Position numbers and translations under genes: made by a program
Part shown: positions 32,934 through 41,293 of the stretch, piece by piece
Numbering within the stretch: position 1 is the stretch's first letter
Layout: each line of letters opens with the position of its first letter
Origin: an uncultured Roseburia sp.
GTDB taxonomy: Bacteria; Bacillota; Clostridia; Lachnospirales; Lachnospiraceae
Direction of reading: 5' to 3'
NCBI GenBank assembly: GCA_947564465.1
Contig: CANOCV010000014.1
Span: forward strand, 1-61,998
DNA: 61,998 bases
Notes under the pieces: model-generated
Databases searched by the model: none
The model's input: only the letters and a program-made list of their open reading frames with translations
What the model was told of the DNA's origin: nothing

Positions 32934-33731
32934 GTGGATATAGCATCTTTGGCTGGTATATTACTTGGTTTGGCAGCGGTTGTTTTCGGTATCATAAGTA
33001 GTGGTGGTGTTTCGGCGCTGACACGTGACTTTGTGGATATACCTTCGGTTATCATTACGCTAGGAGGGTCTATTGCCGGTACATTGGCGTGTCATAAGAT
33101 ACAGGATTTTACCGGTGGTTTTAAGGCAATTACGCTGGCGTTTAAGCAAAAGGACCTGGATCCCGGAGAGGTGATTCATAATATCATTAATCTTTCCAAC
33201 ATAGCAAGGAAAGAAGGGCTTTTGGCGCTGGAGGAAGCCGCGAATGAGATTGAGGATGAATTCCTGAAAAAGGGAGTTATGCTGGTTGTAGACGGTACGG
33301 ATCCGGAGCTTGTCAGAGGAATTCTTGAGACGGATCTTACCTGTATAGAACAGCGACATAAGAAGACAATCGGATTTTGGGAAAAATGGGGCGAGTTGGC
33401 GCCTGCATGGGGAATGATAGGAACATTGATCGGATTGATCAACATGTTGGTAAAACTGAATGATCCATCAGCCATTGGACCGCAGATGGCGGTTGCCCTT
33501 GTAACAACATTTTATGGTTCCGTAATTGCCAACTGGATGTGTAATCCGATTGCGTCCAAACTGAGTGTAAACAACGCAAACGAGATTATGATGAAGGAAG
33601 TAACGGTAGAGGGGCTTTTGTCTATTCAGGCAGGAGAGAACCCACGTGTTATAGAAGAAAAGCTGAAGTCATTCTTGTCACCGAAGGCTCGTGAGGGTCT
33701 CAATGATGACAAAGGCGGGGGTGAAGAATAG
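32934..33731 (+). CDS. motA: Flagellar stator protein MotA
   Basis: A 265-aa membrane protein forming the stator ion channel with MotB. Four hydrophobic segments: LAGILLGLAAVVFGII near the N-terminus, VIITLGGSIAGTL, then the pair in ELAPAWGMIGTLIGLINML and ALVTTFYGSVIANWM; the conserved prolines of the channel are in ELAPAWG. GTG start with taggtggaga upstream. It overlaps motB by one base (TAGTG). Ion choice (H+ or Na+) cannot be fixed by eye. It takes the place of swrD in the B. subtilis order. Confidence 0.94.
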   Translation: MDIASLAGILLGLAAVVFGIISSGGVSALTRDFVDIPSVIITLGGSIAGTLACHKIQDFTGGFKAITLAFKQKDLDPGEVIHNIINLSNIARKEGLLALEEAANEIEDEFLKKGVMLVVDGTDPELVRGILETDLTCIEQRHKKTIGFWEKWGELAPAWGMIGTLIGLINMLVKLNDPSAIGPQMAVALVTTFYGSVIANWMCNPIASKLSVNNANEIMMKEVTVEGLLSIQAGENPRVIEEKLKSFLSPKAREGLNDDKGGGEE

Positions 33732-34612
33732 TGGCAAGAAAGAAACAGGAAGAGGCGGCACCAAAAGGTTCTCCGGCATGGATGACGACGTTTAGTGATT
33801 TGATGAATCTCTTGTTATGTTTTTTCGTGTTATTGTTTTCCATGTCTTCGGTGGATATGGAAAAGTTTCAGATGGTGATCGCATCTTTACAGAGCAGCTT
33901 TAGTATTTTGACGGCAGGAGGATCTTCCATAGGAGACGGAACGCTGGTGTCGGCCGGAATTAGTCAGCTGGAGAATTTTGATATTTATTTTCAGGTTTCG
34001 GACAGCACACAAAACGGAATTAAAGGCGGCGATGTGGACAGCGAGATAGATAATCCGGAAGAGCAAGGTTCCACAGAGGCGGTAGATGAAAAGACGCAGC
34101 AGGATATCGCAGCTGAATATGAACAGCAGGCATTATCCGAATCGGAGAAGATTGCGGAGCAGGTAGAGGAGCAAGTCAGCCAGTTTGGAATACAGGATCA
34201 GGTGGAAGTTGATTTTAATGCAGAATATGTTTCTCTGACTTTAAACGGTGCGATTTTGTTTGACTCAGGGCAGTGCGAGATTCGTGCGGATGCTGTACCG
34301 CTGGTAGATAAGATCGGAAAGATCTTGGAGCTCTATGAACATAATATTATTGAGGTGGAGGGGCATACGGATAATGTCCCGATTCATACGGCGAAGTATC
34401 CGGATAACAATGTTTTATCCATGTACAGGGCGTTGACGGTGGCGGATTATATCAGAAGCATAACAAGTTTGAATCCGGCATATATTAAATCTTCCGGCAG
34501 GGGTGATTATGTACCGGTGGCGGATAACACGACGGAAGAAGGGCGAGCAAGAAATCGAAGAGTAGAGATAAAGATCTACAATTCATATAATTCCGCAGAG
34601 GCGGCGGAGTAG
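33731..34612 (+). CDS. motB: Flagellar stator protein MotB
   Basis: A 293-aa stator subunit that anchors to peptidoglycan. N-terminal membrane helix with the ion-binding Asp23 in MTTFSDLMNLLLCFFVLLFS; an acidic linker; C-terminal OmpA-like domain (about 165-290) with VEGHTDNVPI and GRARNRRVEIKIY. It is translationally coupled to motA and followed by fliL. Confidence 0.95.
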   Translation: MARKKQEEAAPKGSPAWMTTFSDLMNLLLCFFVLLFSMSSVDMEKFQMVIASLQSSFSILTAGGSSIGDGTLVSAGISQLENFDIYFQVSDSTQNGIKGGDVDSEIDNPEEQGSTEAVDEKTQQDIAAEYEQQALSESEKIAEQVEEQVSQFGIQDQVEVDFNAEYVSLTLNGAILFDSGQCEIRADAVPLVDKIGKILELYEHNIIEVEGHTDNVPIHTAKYPDNNVLSMYRALTVADYIRSITSLNPAYIKSSGRGDYVPVADNTTEEGRARNRRVEIKIYNSYNSAEAAE

Positions 34613-34625
34613 GAGGAAATACAAC

Positions 34626-35138
34626 ATGAAAAAAAATTTGATGTCGGTGTTGATACTGGCGCTGGTGGTTGTGAATTTGGTGCTGACGGCAATATTAACG
34701 ATTACGGTTTTGCCGCAGGCGAAGAAGTCGAATGAGCTGATTGACAAGGTGTGTTCTGCGATCAATCTGGAGCTTCAGAGCGGAGAGCTTAAGGATAAGT
34801 CCAGCGTGCCGGTAGAACAGCTTGAAATGTTTGATTTGCCGGAAAGCCTTACTATTAATTTGAAGAACAGTGAAGACGGTTCCGCACATTACGCGATTGT
34901 CAATGTTTCGGTCTATATGGATAAAGAAAATGACGGATATAAGACTTATGGCGAACAGATGGAGGAGAGACAGACTCTAATAGAAAATGAGATTAATAAT
35001 ACGATTAATCAGTACACGATGGAGGAAGTCAACAGCGATCCGGAGGCAGTAAAAGACGAGATTACGAGAAGACTGCAGAATCTGTTTGATTCCGATTTTA
35101 TTGTAGGCGTTGGTTTCTCGAAAATTACTTGTCAGTAG
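34626..35138 (+). CDS. fliL: Flagellar basal body-associated protein FliL
   Basis: A 170-aa single-pass protein (membrane segment about 8-28, SVLILALVVVNLVLTAILTI) with a periplasmic domain resembling the FliL stator-supporting fold, ending in IVGVGFSKITCQ. It sits between motB and fliM. FliL rings surround the stator in other bacteria; that function is assumed. aggaggaaata precedes the ATG. Confidence 0.9.
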   Translation: MKKNLMSVLILALVVVNLVLTAILTITVLPQAKKSNELIDKVCSAINLELQSGELKDKSSVPVEQLEMFDLPESLTINLKNSEDGSAHYAIVNVSVYMDKENDGYKTYGEQMEERQTLIENEINNTINQYTMEEVNSDPEAVKDEITRRLQNLFDSDFIVGVGFSKITCQ

Positions 35139-35179
35139 AGAATGATGGAGAAGAATATAGATTTAGGTGGTGAGAGTTC

Positions 35180-36160
35180 ATGAGTGAGGTGTTGTCTCAG
35201 AGCGAGATAGATAGTCTGCTTCAGGCGCTGAACAGCGGTGAGCTGGATGTAGAGGATATGAAGGACAGCGGTGAGAAGCAGGTCAGAGAGTATGATTTCT
35301 CCAGACCTTCCAAATTTTCAAAAGAACATTTGAGAACGCTTGAGATTATATTTGAGCATTATGGAAGGTTGCTGTCTACCAATTTACCGGTGTATTTGAG
35401 AAAAAATATACAAGTAGAGGTGATGAACTCTGAGGCGGTTACATACTCGGAGTTTACCAATGCACTGTCGAATCCGGTTTTGCTTGGGATTGTAAATTTA
35501 TCTCCGTTAAGCGGAAATATTATTTTGGAGGTGGCATCGAATCTCGGATATGCTATGGTGGACAGGATGCTTGGCGGAAGTGGGCTGCCGCTCGACAAGG
35601 CAAGAGATTTTTCGGAAATTGAGCTTTTGATTATTGAGAGGCTGATGAATGTCTGTGTAGAGCTTTTACGTGAGCCGTGGCTGAATGTAATTGAGCTTAG
35701 TCCGAGACTGGAAAGGATTGAGACGAACTCTCAGTTTGCACAGATTATTTCTCCGAGTGAAATGATTGCAATTGTCACGATTAATGTTAAAATAGGAGAT
35801 GTGGAGGGAATGATGAATGTCTGTCTTCCGTATCTTACTTTGGAAGACGTAATGGATAAGCTGAATACGAAGTATTGGTTTTCTACCATGCAGTTACATG
35901 ACGAAGAACAGTACATGGAGGCGATTGAGACGCTGATATCCAAAGCGCCGATTCCTATTAAAGCAGTTTTGGGTAACAGTACGATATCCGTGAACGATTT
36001 TGTGAATTTGCAGGCGGGTGATATTATAAGATTGGATTCAAAAGTAGATCAGGAGCTTCCGGTATATGTGGGGAATATTGAAAAGTTTGCTGCGCTGCCC
36101 GGGGCTTCAGGAGATTATTATGCAGTTAGGGTTACGTCAGTAATTAGAGAGGAGCAGTAA
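35180..36160 (+). CDS. fliM: Flagellar motor switch protein FliM
   Basis: A 326-aa C-ring protein that binds phosphorylated CheY. The N-terminal CheY-binding peptide VLSQSEIDSLLQAL is intact; the middle CheC-like domain (ARDFSEIELLIIERLMN, INVKIGDVEGMMNVCLPYLTL) and the C-terminal SpoA/FliN domain (VLGNSTISVNDFVNLQAGDI) follow. fliY starts 3 bases later. Confidence 0.96.
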   Translation: MSEVLSQSEIDSLLQALNSGELDVEDMKDSGEKQVREYDFSRPSKFSKEHLRTLEIIFEHYGRLLSTNLPVYLRKNIQVEVMNSEAVTYSEFTNALSNPVLLGIVNLSPLSGNIILEVASNLGYAMVDRMLGGSGLPLDKARDFSEIELLIIERLMNVCVELLREPWLNVIELSPRLERIETNSQFAQIISPSEMIAIVTINVKIGDVEGMMNVCLPYLTLEDVMDKLNTKYWFSTMQLHDEEQYMEAIETLISKAPIPIKAVLGNSTISVNDFVNLQAGDIIRLDSKVDQELPVYVGNIEKFAALPGASGDYYAVRVTSVIREEQ

Positions 36161-36163
36161 GCA

Positions 36164-37339
36164 ATGGACGGAGTTTTATCGCAGGAAGAAATAGAAGCAT
36201 TATTGAATAGTACGGAATCTGCGGATGATGATGACGGTGAAGAATTGTTGACAACTTCCGAGAAAGATGCCATTGGTGAAATTGGAAATATCAGTATGGG
36301 GACGGCGGCAACCACATTGTTTTCGTTGGTGAATCGTAAGGTTGATATATCAACGCCGGTCGTACACATCGCTGCATGGGATGATTTGATAGCGGAATAT
36401 GAGCGTCCTTGCGTTTTTATCCGCATTGCCTATACCGTTGGCCTTGACGGCTCGAATTTGTTGGTCTTAAAAGAAAACGATGTAAAAATTATTACGGATC
36501 TTATGATGGGCGGAGACGGAACGAATACCGACGGTGAACTGGGCGAGCTTCATCTGAGCGCAATTAGCGAGGCTATGAATCAGATGATGGGCTCTTCGGC
36601 AACGTCATTATCGTCTATGTTGAATAAGAAGATTGATATCAGTCCGCCGGAAGCGGATCTTGTGGATTTGAAAGAGACAGTAGATGAAGGGCAAATTGCG
36701 GATTTCCTTACCGAAAAATTTGTAAAGATTTCATTTAAGATGGAGATCGGTGATCTGATTAACAGCGAAATTATGCAGTTGTATCCGGTTTCCTTTGCAA
36801 AAGAGATGTGTCAAAGTGTTGCGCATGGTATTGAAGTGGGGAATACTGTGGCGGAAGAGCCGAAGGCAGAGGCGCCGCAACCGGCTCCGGCACCTGCTGC
36901 GCAGCCGCAACCACAGCCACAGCCGATGAGTCAGCCGGTAAATCAACCGATGATGGGTCAGCCAATGATGGGACAGCCGATGATGGGCCAACCAATGATG
37001 GGACAGCCGATGATGGATATGTCACAGATGTACGGGGCGCAGCCGGTGAATGTTCAGCCTGCACAATTTTCTTCATTTGTCGGAAATATGGGGCAGGTTT
37101 TCCCGAAAGAGAACATAGATTTAATTATGGATGTTCCGTTGGAGGTTACGGTTGAGCTTGGCAGAACAAGTAAGTCCATTCAGGATATATTAGAGTTTGC
37201 TCCGGGTACGATAATTGAACTCAATAAGATAGCGGGTGAACCGATTGATGTTCTGGTAAATGGAAAATATGTTGCCAAAGGTGAAGTAGTTGTAATTGAG
37301 GAAAGTTTTGGTGTGAGAATCACCGAGATAATAAAATAA
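36164..37339 (+). CDS. fliY: Flagellar motor switch phosphatase FliY
   Basis: A 391-aa C-ring protein with CheY-P phosphatase activity expected. The N-terminal peptide VLSQEEIEALLNS resembles FliM's CheY-binding site. A CheC-like domain has both active-site repeats: EIGNISMGTAATTL and ISEAMNQMMGSSATSL (E...N pairs). A Pro/Gln/Met-rich linker (about 225-295) contains five tandem QPMMG-type pentapeptides. The FliN/SpoA domain closes the protein (VPLEVTVELGRTSKSIQDIL). Typical FliY layout for Firmicutes. Confidence 0.94.
   Translation: MDGVLSQEEIEALLNSTESADDDDGEELLTTSEKDAIGEIGNISMGTAATTLFSLVNRKVDISTPVVHIAAWDDLIAEYERPCVFIRIAYTVGLDGSNLLVLKENDVKIITDLMMGGDGTNTDGELGELHLSAISEAMNQMMGSSATSLSSMLNKKIDISPPEADLVDLKETVDEGQIADFLTEKFVKISFKMEIGDLINSEIMQLYPVSFAKEMCQSVAHGIEVGNTVAEEPKAEAPQPAPAPAAQPQPQPQPMSQPVNQPMMGQPMMGQPMMGQPMMGQPMMDMSQMYGAQPVNVQPAQFSSFVGNMGQVFPKENIDLIMDVPLEVTVELGRTSKSIQDILEFAPGTIIELNKIAGEPIDVLVNGKYVAKGEVVVIEESFGVRITEIIK
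36944..37018 (+). repeat. Five 15-base tandem repeats inside fliY
   Basis: Five in-frame units of CAR-CCR-ATG-ATG-GGN (the last ends GAT) encode QPMMG repeats from residue 261. Third-position differences (CAA/CAG, CCA/CCG) show the array is not perfectly recent. Repeat number may vary between strains without breaking the frame. Confidence 0.85.
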
Positions 37340-37370
37340 AACCTAAAATATTTTGAATAGGAGAAACGAT

Positions 37371-37733
37371 ATGGCTAAGAATATTTTGATTTGTGACGAT
37401 GCAGCGTTTATGAGGATGATGATCAAGGACATTTTAACAAAGAACGGTTATAATGTCGCGGGGGAGGCTGAAAACGGTCAGAAGGCAATTGAAAAATACA
37501 ACGAGTTAAAGCCGGATCTTGTGCTGATGGATATCACCATGCCGGAGTTAGACGGGATTCAGGCATTGAAAAAAATTAAGGAGCAGGATGCTTCCGCATG
37601 TGTCATTATGTGTTCGGCAATGGGACAGCAGGCGATGGTTATTGAGGCGATCCAGTCGGGTGCGAAAGATTTCATCGTAAAGCCGTTTCAGGCGGAACGT
37701 GTTTTGGAAGCAGTGAAAAAAGTAGTGGGTTAA
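37371..37733 (+). CDS. cheY: Chemotaxis response regulator CheY
   Basis: A 120-aa single receiver domain. Acidic pocket in ILICDDAAFMRMM (Asp9, Asp10), phosphoacceptor Asp54 in VLMDITMPELDG, conserved Ser/Thr (MCSAMGQ) and Lys in FIVKPFQ. CheA is the kinase; FliM and FliY are the targets. ATG 37371 follows taggagaaacgat; the frame opens slightly upstream. Place between fliY and fliO as in B. subtilis. Confidence 0.95.
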   Translation: MAKNILICDDAAFMRMMIKDILTKNGYNVAGEAENGQKAIEKYNELKPDLVLMDITMPELDGIQALKKIKEQDASACVIMCSAMGQQAMVIEAIQSGAKDFIVKPFQAERVLEAVKKVVG

Positions 37734-37734
37734 G

Positions 37735-38136
37735 ATGATATTGTTGAATGCAGGAACATCCGGCCTTGGCAGTTTTATGCAATTGATAGGTGTTTTGCTT
37801 ATATTTGTTTTTGTTCTTGTGATTACGTATTTTACTACAAAGTGGATTGCGAATTACCAGAAGGTGCAGAGCGGACACAAGAATTTGAGACTGTTAGAAA
37901 CAATCCGTATTGCAAATAATAAATATGTGCAGCTTATTGAGGCGGGAGAAGAGTATCTTGTAATTGCAGTTGGGAAAGAGGAGGCTCATCTTTTGGCAAG
38001 ATTGACAAGGGAACAGCTGAGGGTTGGGCCGGAGGAAGATAGCGATTTTTCCGGTAAAAATGCAGGAGAGACTTTTCAGGATGTTTTGGAGAGGCTGAAG
38101 GAACATTTACCGAAAAGCAAACAGAAAAATGACTAA
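37735..38136 (+). CDS. fliO: Flagellar export protein FliO (FliZ)
   Basis: A 133-aa membrane protein with one N-terminal helix (about 12-33, LMQLIGVLLIFVFVLVITYF) and a basic cytoplasmic domain with the FliO pattern NLRLLETIRIANNKYVQLIEA. It supports FliP-ring assembly. It begins 1 base after cheY and overlaps fliP by 8 bases, so coupled translation is likely. Confidence 0.88.
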   Translation: MILLNAGTSGLGSFMQLIGVLLIFVFVLVITYFTTKWIANYQKVQSGHKNLRLLETIRIANNKYVQLIEAGEEYLVIAVGKEEAHLLARLTREQLRVGPEEDSDFSGKNAGETFQDVLERLKEHLPKSKQKND

Positions 38137-38974
38137 ATTAAAAAAAGGATATTGTGCAGCATCATTTATTTTTGCTGCGTTTGTAATTGTATTTACTTTA
38201 TTGCTATCTATGCCGAAAACAGTAAACGCTACCGCGGTAACACCAAATCAGAATAATACGGGGACGACGGGCGGCAGCGCCGCACAGCGGGGAGATGCAA
38301 CGTCGGATATAAATAACGGGTTTTCCATATCTTATAACAATGAAGACGGAACATTATCCGGTCCACTTAAGGTTTTGCTGGTGCTTACGGTGATTTCACT
38401 TGCACCGTCGATCCTGATTATGCTTACATCATTTACACGTATTGTCATAGTACTGCATTTTGTGCGAACGGCGGTCGGAACACAGACTGTGCCGCCGAAT
38501 CAGGTGATGGTTGGGCTTGCATTGTTTCTGACATTCTTTATTATGGCTCCGGTGTTTTCGGAGATCAATGAGAATGCGATTAAGCCGCTTGATGCAGGTG
38601 AGATTACGCAGGAGCAGGCTTTGGAGATCGGGATGGAGCCTTTGCGCGAGTTTATGTTTTCGCAGACACAGACAAAGGATCTTGATATGTTCTGTGACAT
38701 TCAGGGAGTTACCTATGAGACACAGGATGATATTACAAATGGAATTTTAATTCCAAGCTTTATTTTAAGTGAGCTTAGGACTGCTTTTATTATTGGCTTT
38801 CTGATTTATATACCGTTTATTGTGATTGACATGGTGGTTTCATCAGTTTTGATGTCTATGGGTATGATGATGCTGCCGCCGACAACAATTTCATTGCCGT
38901 TTAAGATTTTGTTATTTATATTGGCAGACGGCTGGGAGTTGATTATAGGCAATCTTGTTAAAACATTTTACTGA
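38129..38974 (+). CDS. fliP: Flagellar export gate protein FliP
   Basis: A 281-aa core component of the type III export gate. A cleavable-type signal (about 1-34) and a Thr/Asn/Gly-rich stretch precede the domain; the family motif TSFTRIVIVLHFVRTAVGTQ, then PPNQVMVGLALFLTFFIM, and the C-terminal MSMGMMMLPPTTISLPFKIL are clear. Assembles with FliQ and FliR, which follow directly. Confidence 0.95.
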   Translation: MTKLKKGYCAASFIFAAFVIVFTLLLSMPKTVNATAVTPNQNNTGTTGGSAAQRGDATSDINNGFSISYNNEDGTLSGPLKVLLVLTVISLAPSILIMLTSFTRIVIVLHFVRTAVGTQTVPPNQVMVGLALFLTFFIMAPVFSEINENAIKPLDAGEITQEQALEIGMEPLREFMFSQTQTKDLDMFCDIQGVTYETQDDITNGILIPSFILSELRTAFIIGFLIYIPFIVIDMVVSSVLMSMGMMMLPPTTISLPFKILLFILADGWELIIGNLVKTFY

Positions 38975-38988
38975 TAGGGGTGTAGGCT

Positions 38989-39261
38989 TTGATAACACAG
39001 GAACAGGTTTTAGACATTGCGAAGGATGCAATATACAATATTATTATTACTGCGGCACCGCTTTTGCTTATTTCCCTGATTGTGGGACTGATTGTAAGTA
39101 TTTTTCAGACGGTTACGTCTATACAGGAGCAGACGCTGACCTTTGTACCTAAGATTCTCGCCGTATTCACCGGTTTGATGCTGATAGGTTCATGGATGAT
39201 GAGTAATATAACTGATTTTATGACGCGCTTATGGTCTTCCTTCAGCTTTTATTTAGGATAG
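38989..39261 (+). CDS. fliQ: Flagellar export gate protein FliQ
   Basis: A 90-aa protein with two hydrophobic helices (IIITAAPLLLISLIVGLIVS and KILAVFTGLMLIGSWM) separated by the conserved FQTVTSIQEQTLTFVPK. TTG start with aggggtgtaggc upstream. Part of the FliPQR export gate. Confidence 0.94.
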   Translation: MITQEQVLDIAKDAIYNIIITAAPLLLISLIVGLIVSIFQTVTSIQEQTLTFVPKILAVFTGLMLIGSWMMSNITDFMTRLWSSFSFYLG

Positions 39262-39272
39262 TGTGACAATTT

Positions 39273-40052
39273 ATGGTGAATGTTGCTTTTTCGTTGGAGA
39301 CGATTGAAAATTATCTGTTGATTTTGGTGAGAATATCCAGTTTTGTGTCTGCCGCTCCTTTTTTTGGAATGACGAACACGCCGGCGAGAATGAAGATAGG
39401 ATTTTCAGTGGCTGTGGCATTTCTTTTGTATGGAATTCTGCCACAGGGGACAGTAGAATATATTGATGTGATTGGATATGCCGTAGTCGTATTAAGGGAA
39501 GGAATTACAGGGTTGCTTATCGGGTTTGCTGCAAGCATATGTAATTCCATTGTTTTATTATCAGGAAATATTATTGATATGAATATGGGACTTTCCATGG
39601 CGATGGAGTATGACCCGATTACGCGAAGCCAGATGCCGGTTACCGGTAATTTTTATAATTATTTGCTGCTGTTGATTATGATGGCAACCAATATGACGCA
39701 CTATCTTTTGCGGGCAGTTGTGGATTCTTTTACGCTTGTTCCGATTGGCAGTCAGGTATTTGATTGGGATCATTTGTTACAGTCGATGGTCACATATATG
39801 GGTGACATGATGGTGATTGGATTTCGGATCGCATTGCCTGTCTTCGTATGTATTATGATATTAAATTGTATCTTGGGGATTATGGCGAAGGTTGCTCCGC
39901 AGATGAATATGTTTGCGGTGGGTATTCAGCTAAAGATATTGGTGGGAATGGCCGTATTGTTTTTTACGATACAGCTGTTGCCGGCAGTTGCAGATTTTAT
40001 TTTTGGAGAGATGAAGCGTATGATTGTGGCCATGATAGAAGGCATGTATTGA
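39273..40052 (+). CDS. fliR: Flagellar export gate protein FliR
   Basis: A 259-aa multi-helix membrane protein. Family features: RISSFVSAAPFFGMTNTPAR at the N-terminus, REGITGLLIGFAASI, GNIIDMNMGLSMAMEYDP, and GIMAKVAPQMNMFAVGIQLK near the end. Follows fliQ after 11 bases and precedes flhB, the usual order. Confidence 0.95.
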   Translation: MVNVAFSLETIENYLLILVRISSFVSAAPFFGMTNTPARMKIGFSVAVAFLLYGILPQGTVEYIDVIGYAVVVLREGITGLLIGFAASICNSIVLLSGNIIDMNMGLSMAMEYDPITRSQMPVTGNFYNYLLLLIMMATNMTHYLLRAVVDSFTLVPIGSQVFDWDHLLQSMVTYMGDMMVIGFRIALPVFVCIMILNCILGIMAKVAPQMNMFAVGIQLKILVGMAVLFFTIQLLPAVADFIFGEMKRMIVAMIEGMY

Positions 40053-40086
40053 AACAGAGAGCATGTATGGAATACAGAAGGTTTGT

Positions 40087-41223
40087 ATGGACTTGGAAGA
40101 GAGAAGGAGTCGGGCGCTGGTCTATAATTTGCAGCGATTTGCGAAAGACGGGCCGGGCGGAGAAAAAACAGAGCCTGCAACTGCCAAAAAGCTGCGGGAT
40201 GCCAGAAATGAAGGAAAGGTTGTAAAGAGCAAAGATTTGACAGCTGCGGTAGACTTGATTGCGCTGTTTCTCATATTGAGAATTTTTGTTTCCTATGTGG
40301 CAGAGGGTTTGGTGGAAAATTTTTCTGCTATCTATAATAAGATTCCTGATGTAATATTTAACAATGGGAGCGGTGTGACCCTTAGGGCTATGGATGTAAT
40401 CTTAAGGACTGCAATCGTAAGCTGTATTAAGATTATCATTCCGTTTCTTTTGATTGGTTTTATTATAGCCTTGCTTATAAATATTGTGCAGGTTGGCTGG
40501 AAGGTTACAACAAAGCCGATGAAGCCTAATTTTGGCAAATTTAATCCGATTAACGGTTTTAAGAGAATTTTTTCTAAAGATTCTTTGTTTGAACTGCTTA
40601 AGTCAATCCTGAAGGTTGGGCTTATTATGTATATTGCGTATACTTCCGTCAGGGATCATGCGGATGAGGTTTTTCTGCTCTATGATATTGAGCTTTTTAG
40701 GGCAGTGATGCTTATGGGGGATCTGATTATCAGCACAGGACTGAAAATTTCATTAATTTATCTGTTGGTCGGTGTTGCTGATTGGTTTTATCAGAAGCAT
40801 AAGTTTAACGAAGATATGAAGATGACCAAGCAGGAAGTAAAAGATGAGTTTAAGAATACAGAGGGAAGTCCGGAGATCAAAGGACGGCAGAGACAGAAAA
40901 TGAGAGAGGTGTCTCAACGCCGTATGATGCAGGATATTCCGAAAGCGGATGTGGTTATTACCAACCCGACACATCTTGCTATCGCCATTCAATATGATCC
41001 GGCGGTTGCAAAGGCTCCGGTGGTTTTGGCAAAAGGGGCGGATTATCTGGCGCGTAAGATTCGTGAAAAAGCGAAAGAGTGCAATATAGAAATTGTTGAA
41101 AATAAACCTTTGGCACATTCTCTGTATGGGAGTGTGGATATTGGCGGCGAGATTCCTCCCGAATTATATCATCCGGTGGCGGAAATTCTTGCAATGCTGC
41201 AAAAATACAAGGATAAAGTGTGA
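40087..41223 (+). CDS. flhB: Flagellar export substrate-switch protein FlhB
   Basis: A 378-aa membrane protein with four hydrophobic segments and a cytoplasmic domain that self-cleaves at NPTH (in VVITNPTHLAIAIQYDP). The N-terminus has EKTEPATAKKLRDARNEGK, the standard FlhB entry motif. ATG 40087 is chosen because agaagg precedes it at fit spacing; ATG 40063 is an alternative eight codons longer. FliK signals to it when the hook is complete. Confidence 0.94.
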   Translation: MDLEERRSRALVYNLQRFAKDGPGGEKTEPATAKKLRDARNEGKVVKSKDLTAAVDLIALFLILRIFVSYVAEGLVENFSAIYNKIPDVIFNNGSGVTLRAMDVILRTAIVSCIKIIIPFLLIGFIIALLINIVQVGWKVTTKPMKPNFGKFNPINGFKRIFSKDSLFELLKSILKVGLIMYIAYTSVRDHADEVFLLYDIELFRAVMLMGDLIISTGLKISLIYLLVGVADWFYQKHKFNEDMKMTKQEVKDEFKNTEGSPEIKGRQRQKMREVSQRRMMQDIPKADVVITNPTHLAIAIQYDPAVAKAPVVLAKGADYLARKIREKAKECNIEIVENKPLAHSLYGSVDIGGEIPPELYHPVAEILAMLQKYKDKV

Positions 41224-41293
41224 TAATAAATCTAAGGCGGTAATTATACTTGAAAAATATTTTGGTTTGCGATAGAGAAAGGAGGAATTTGGA

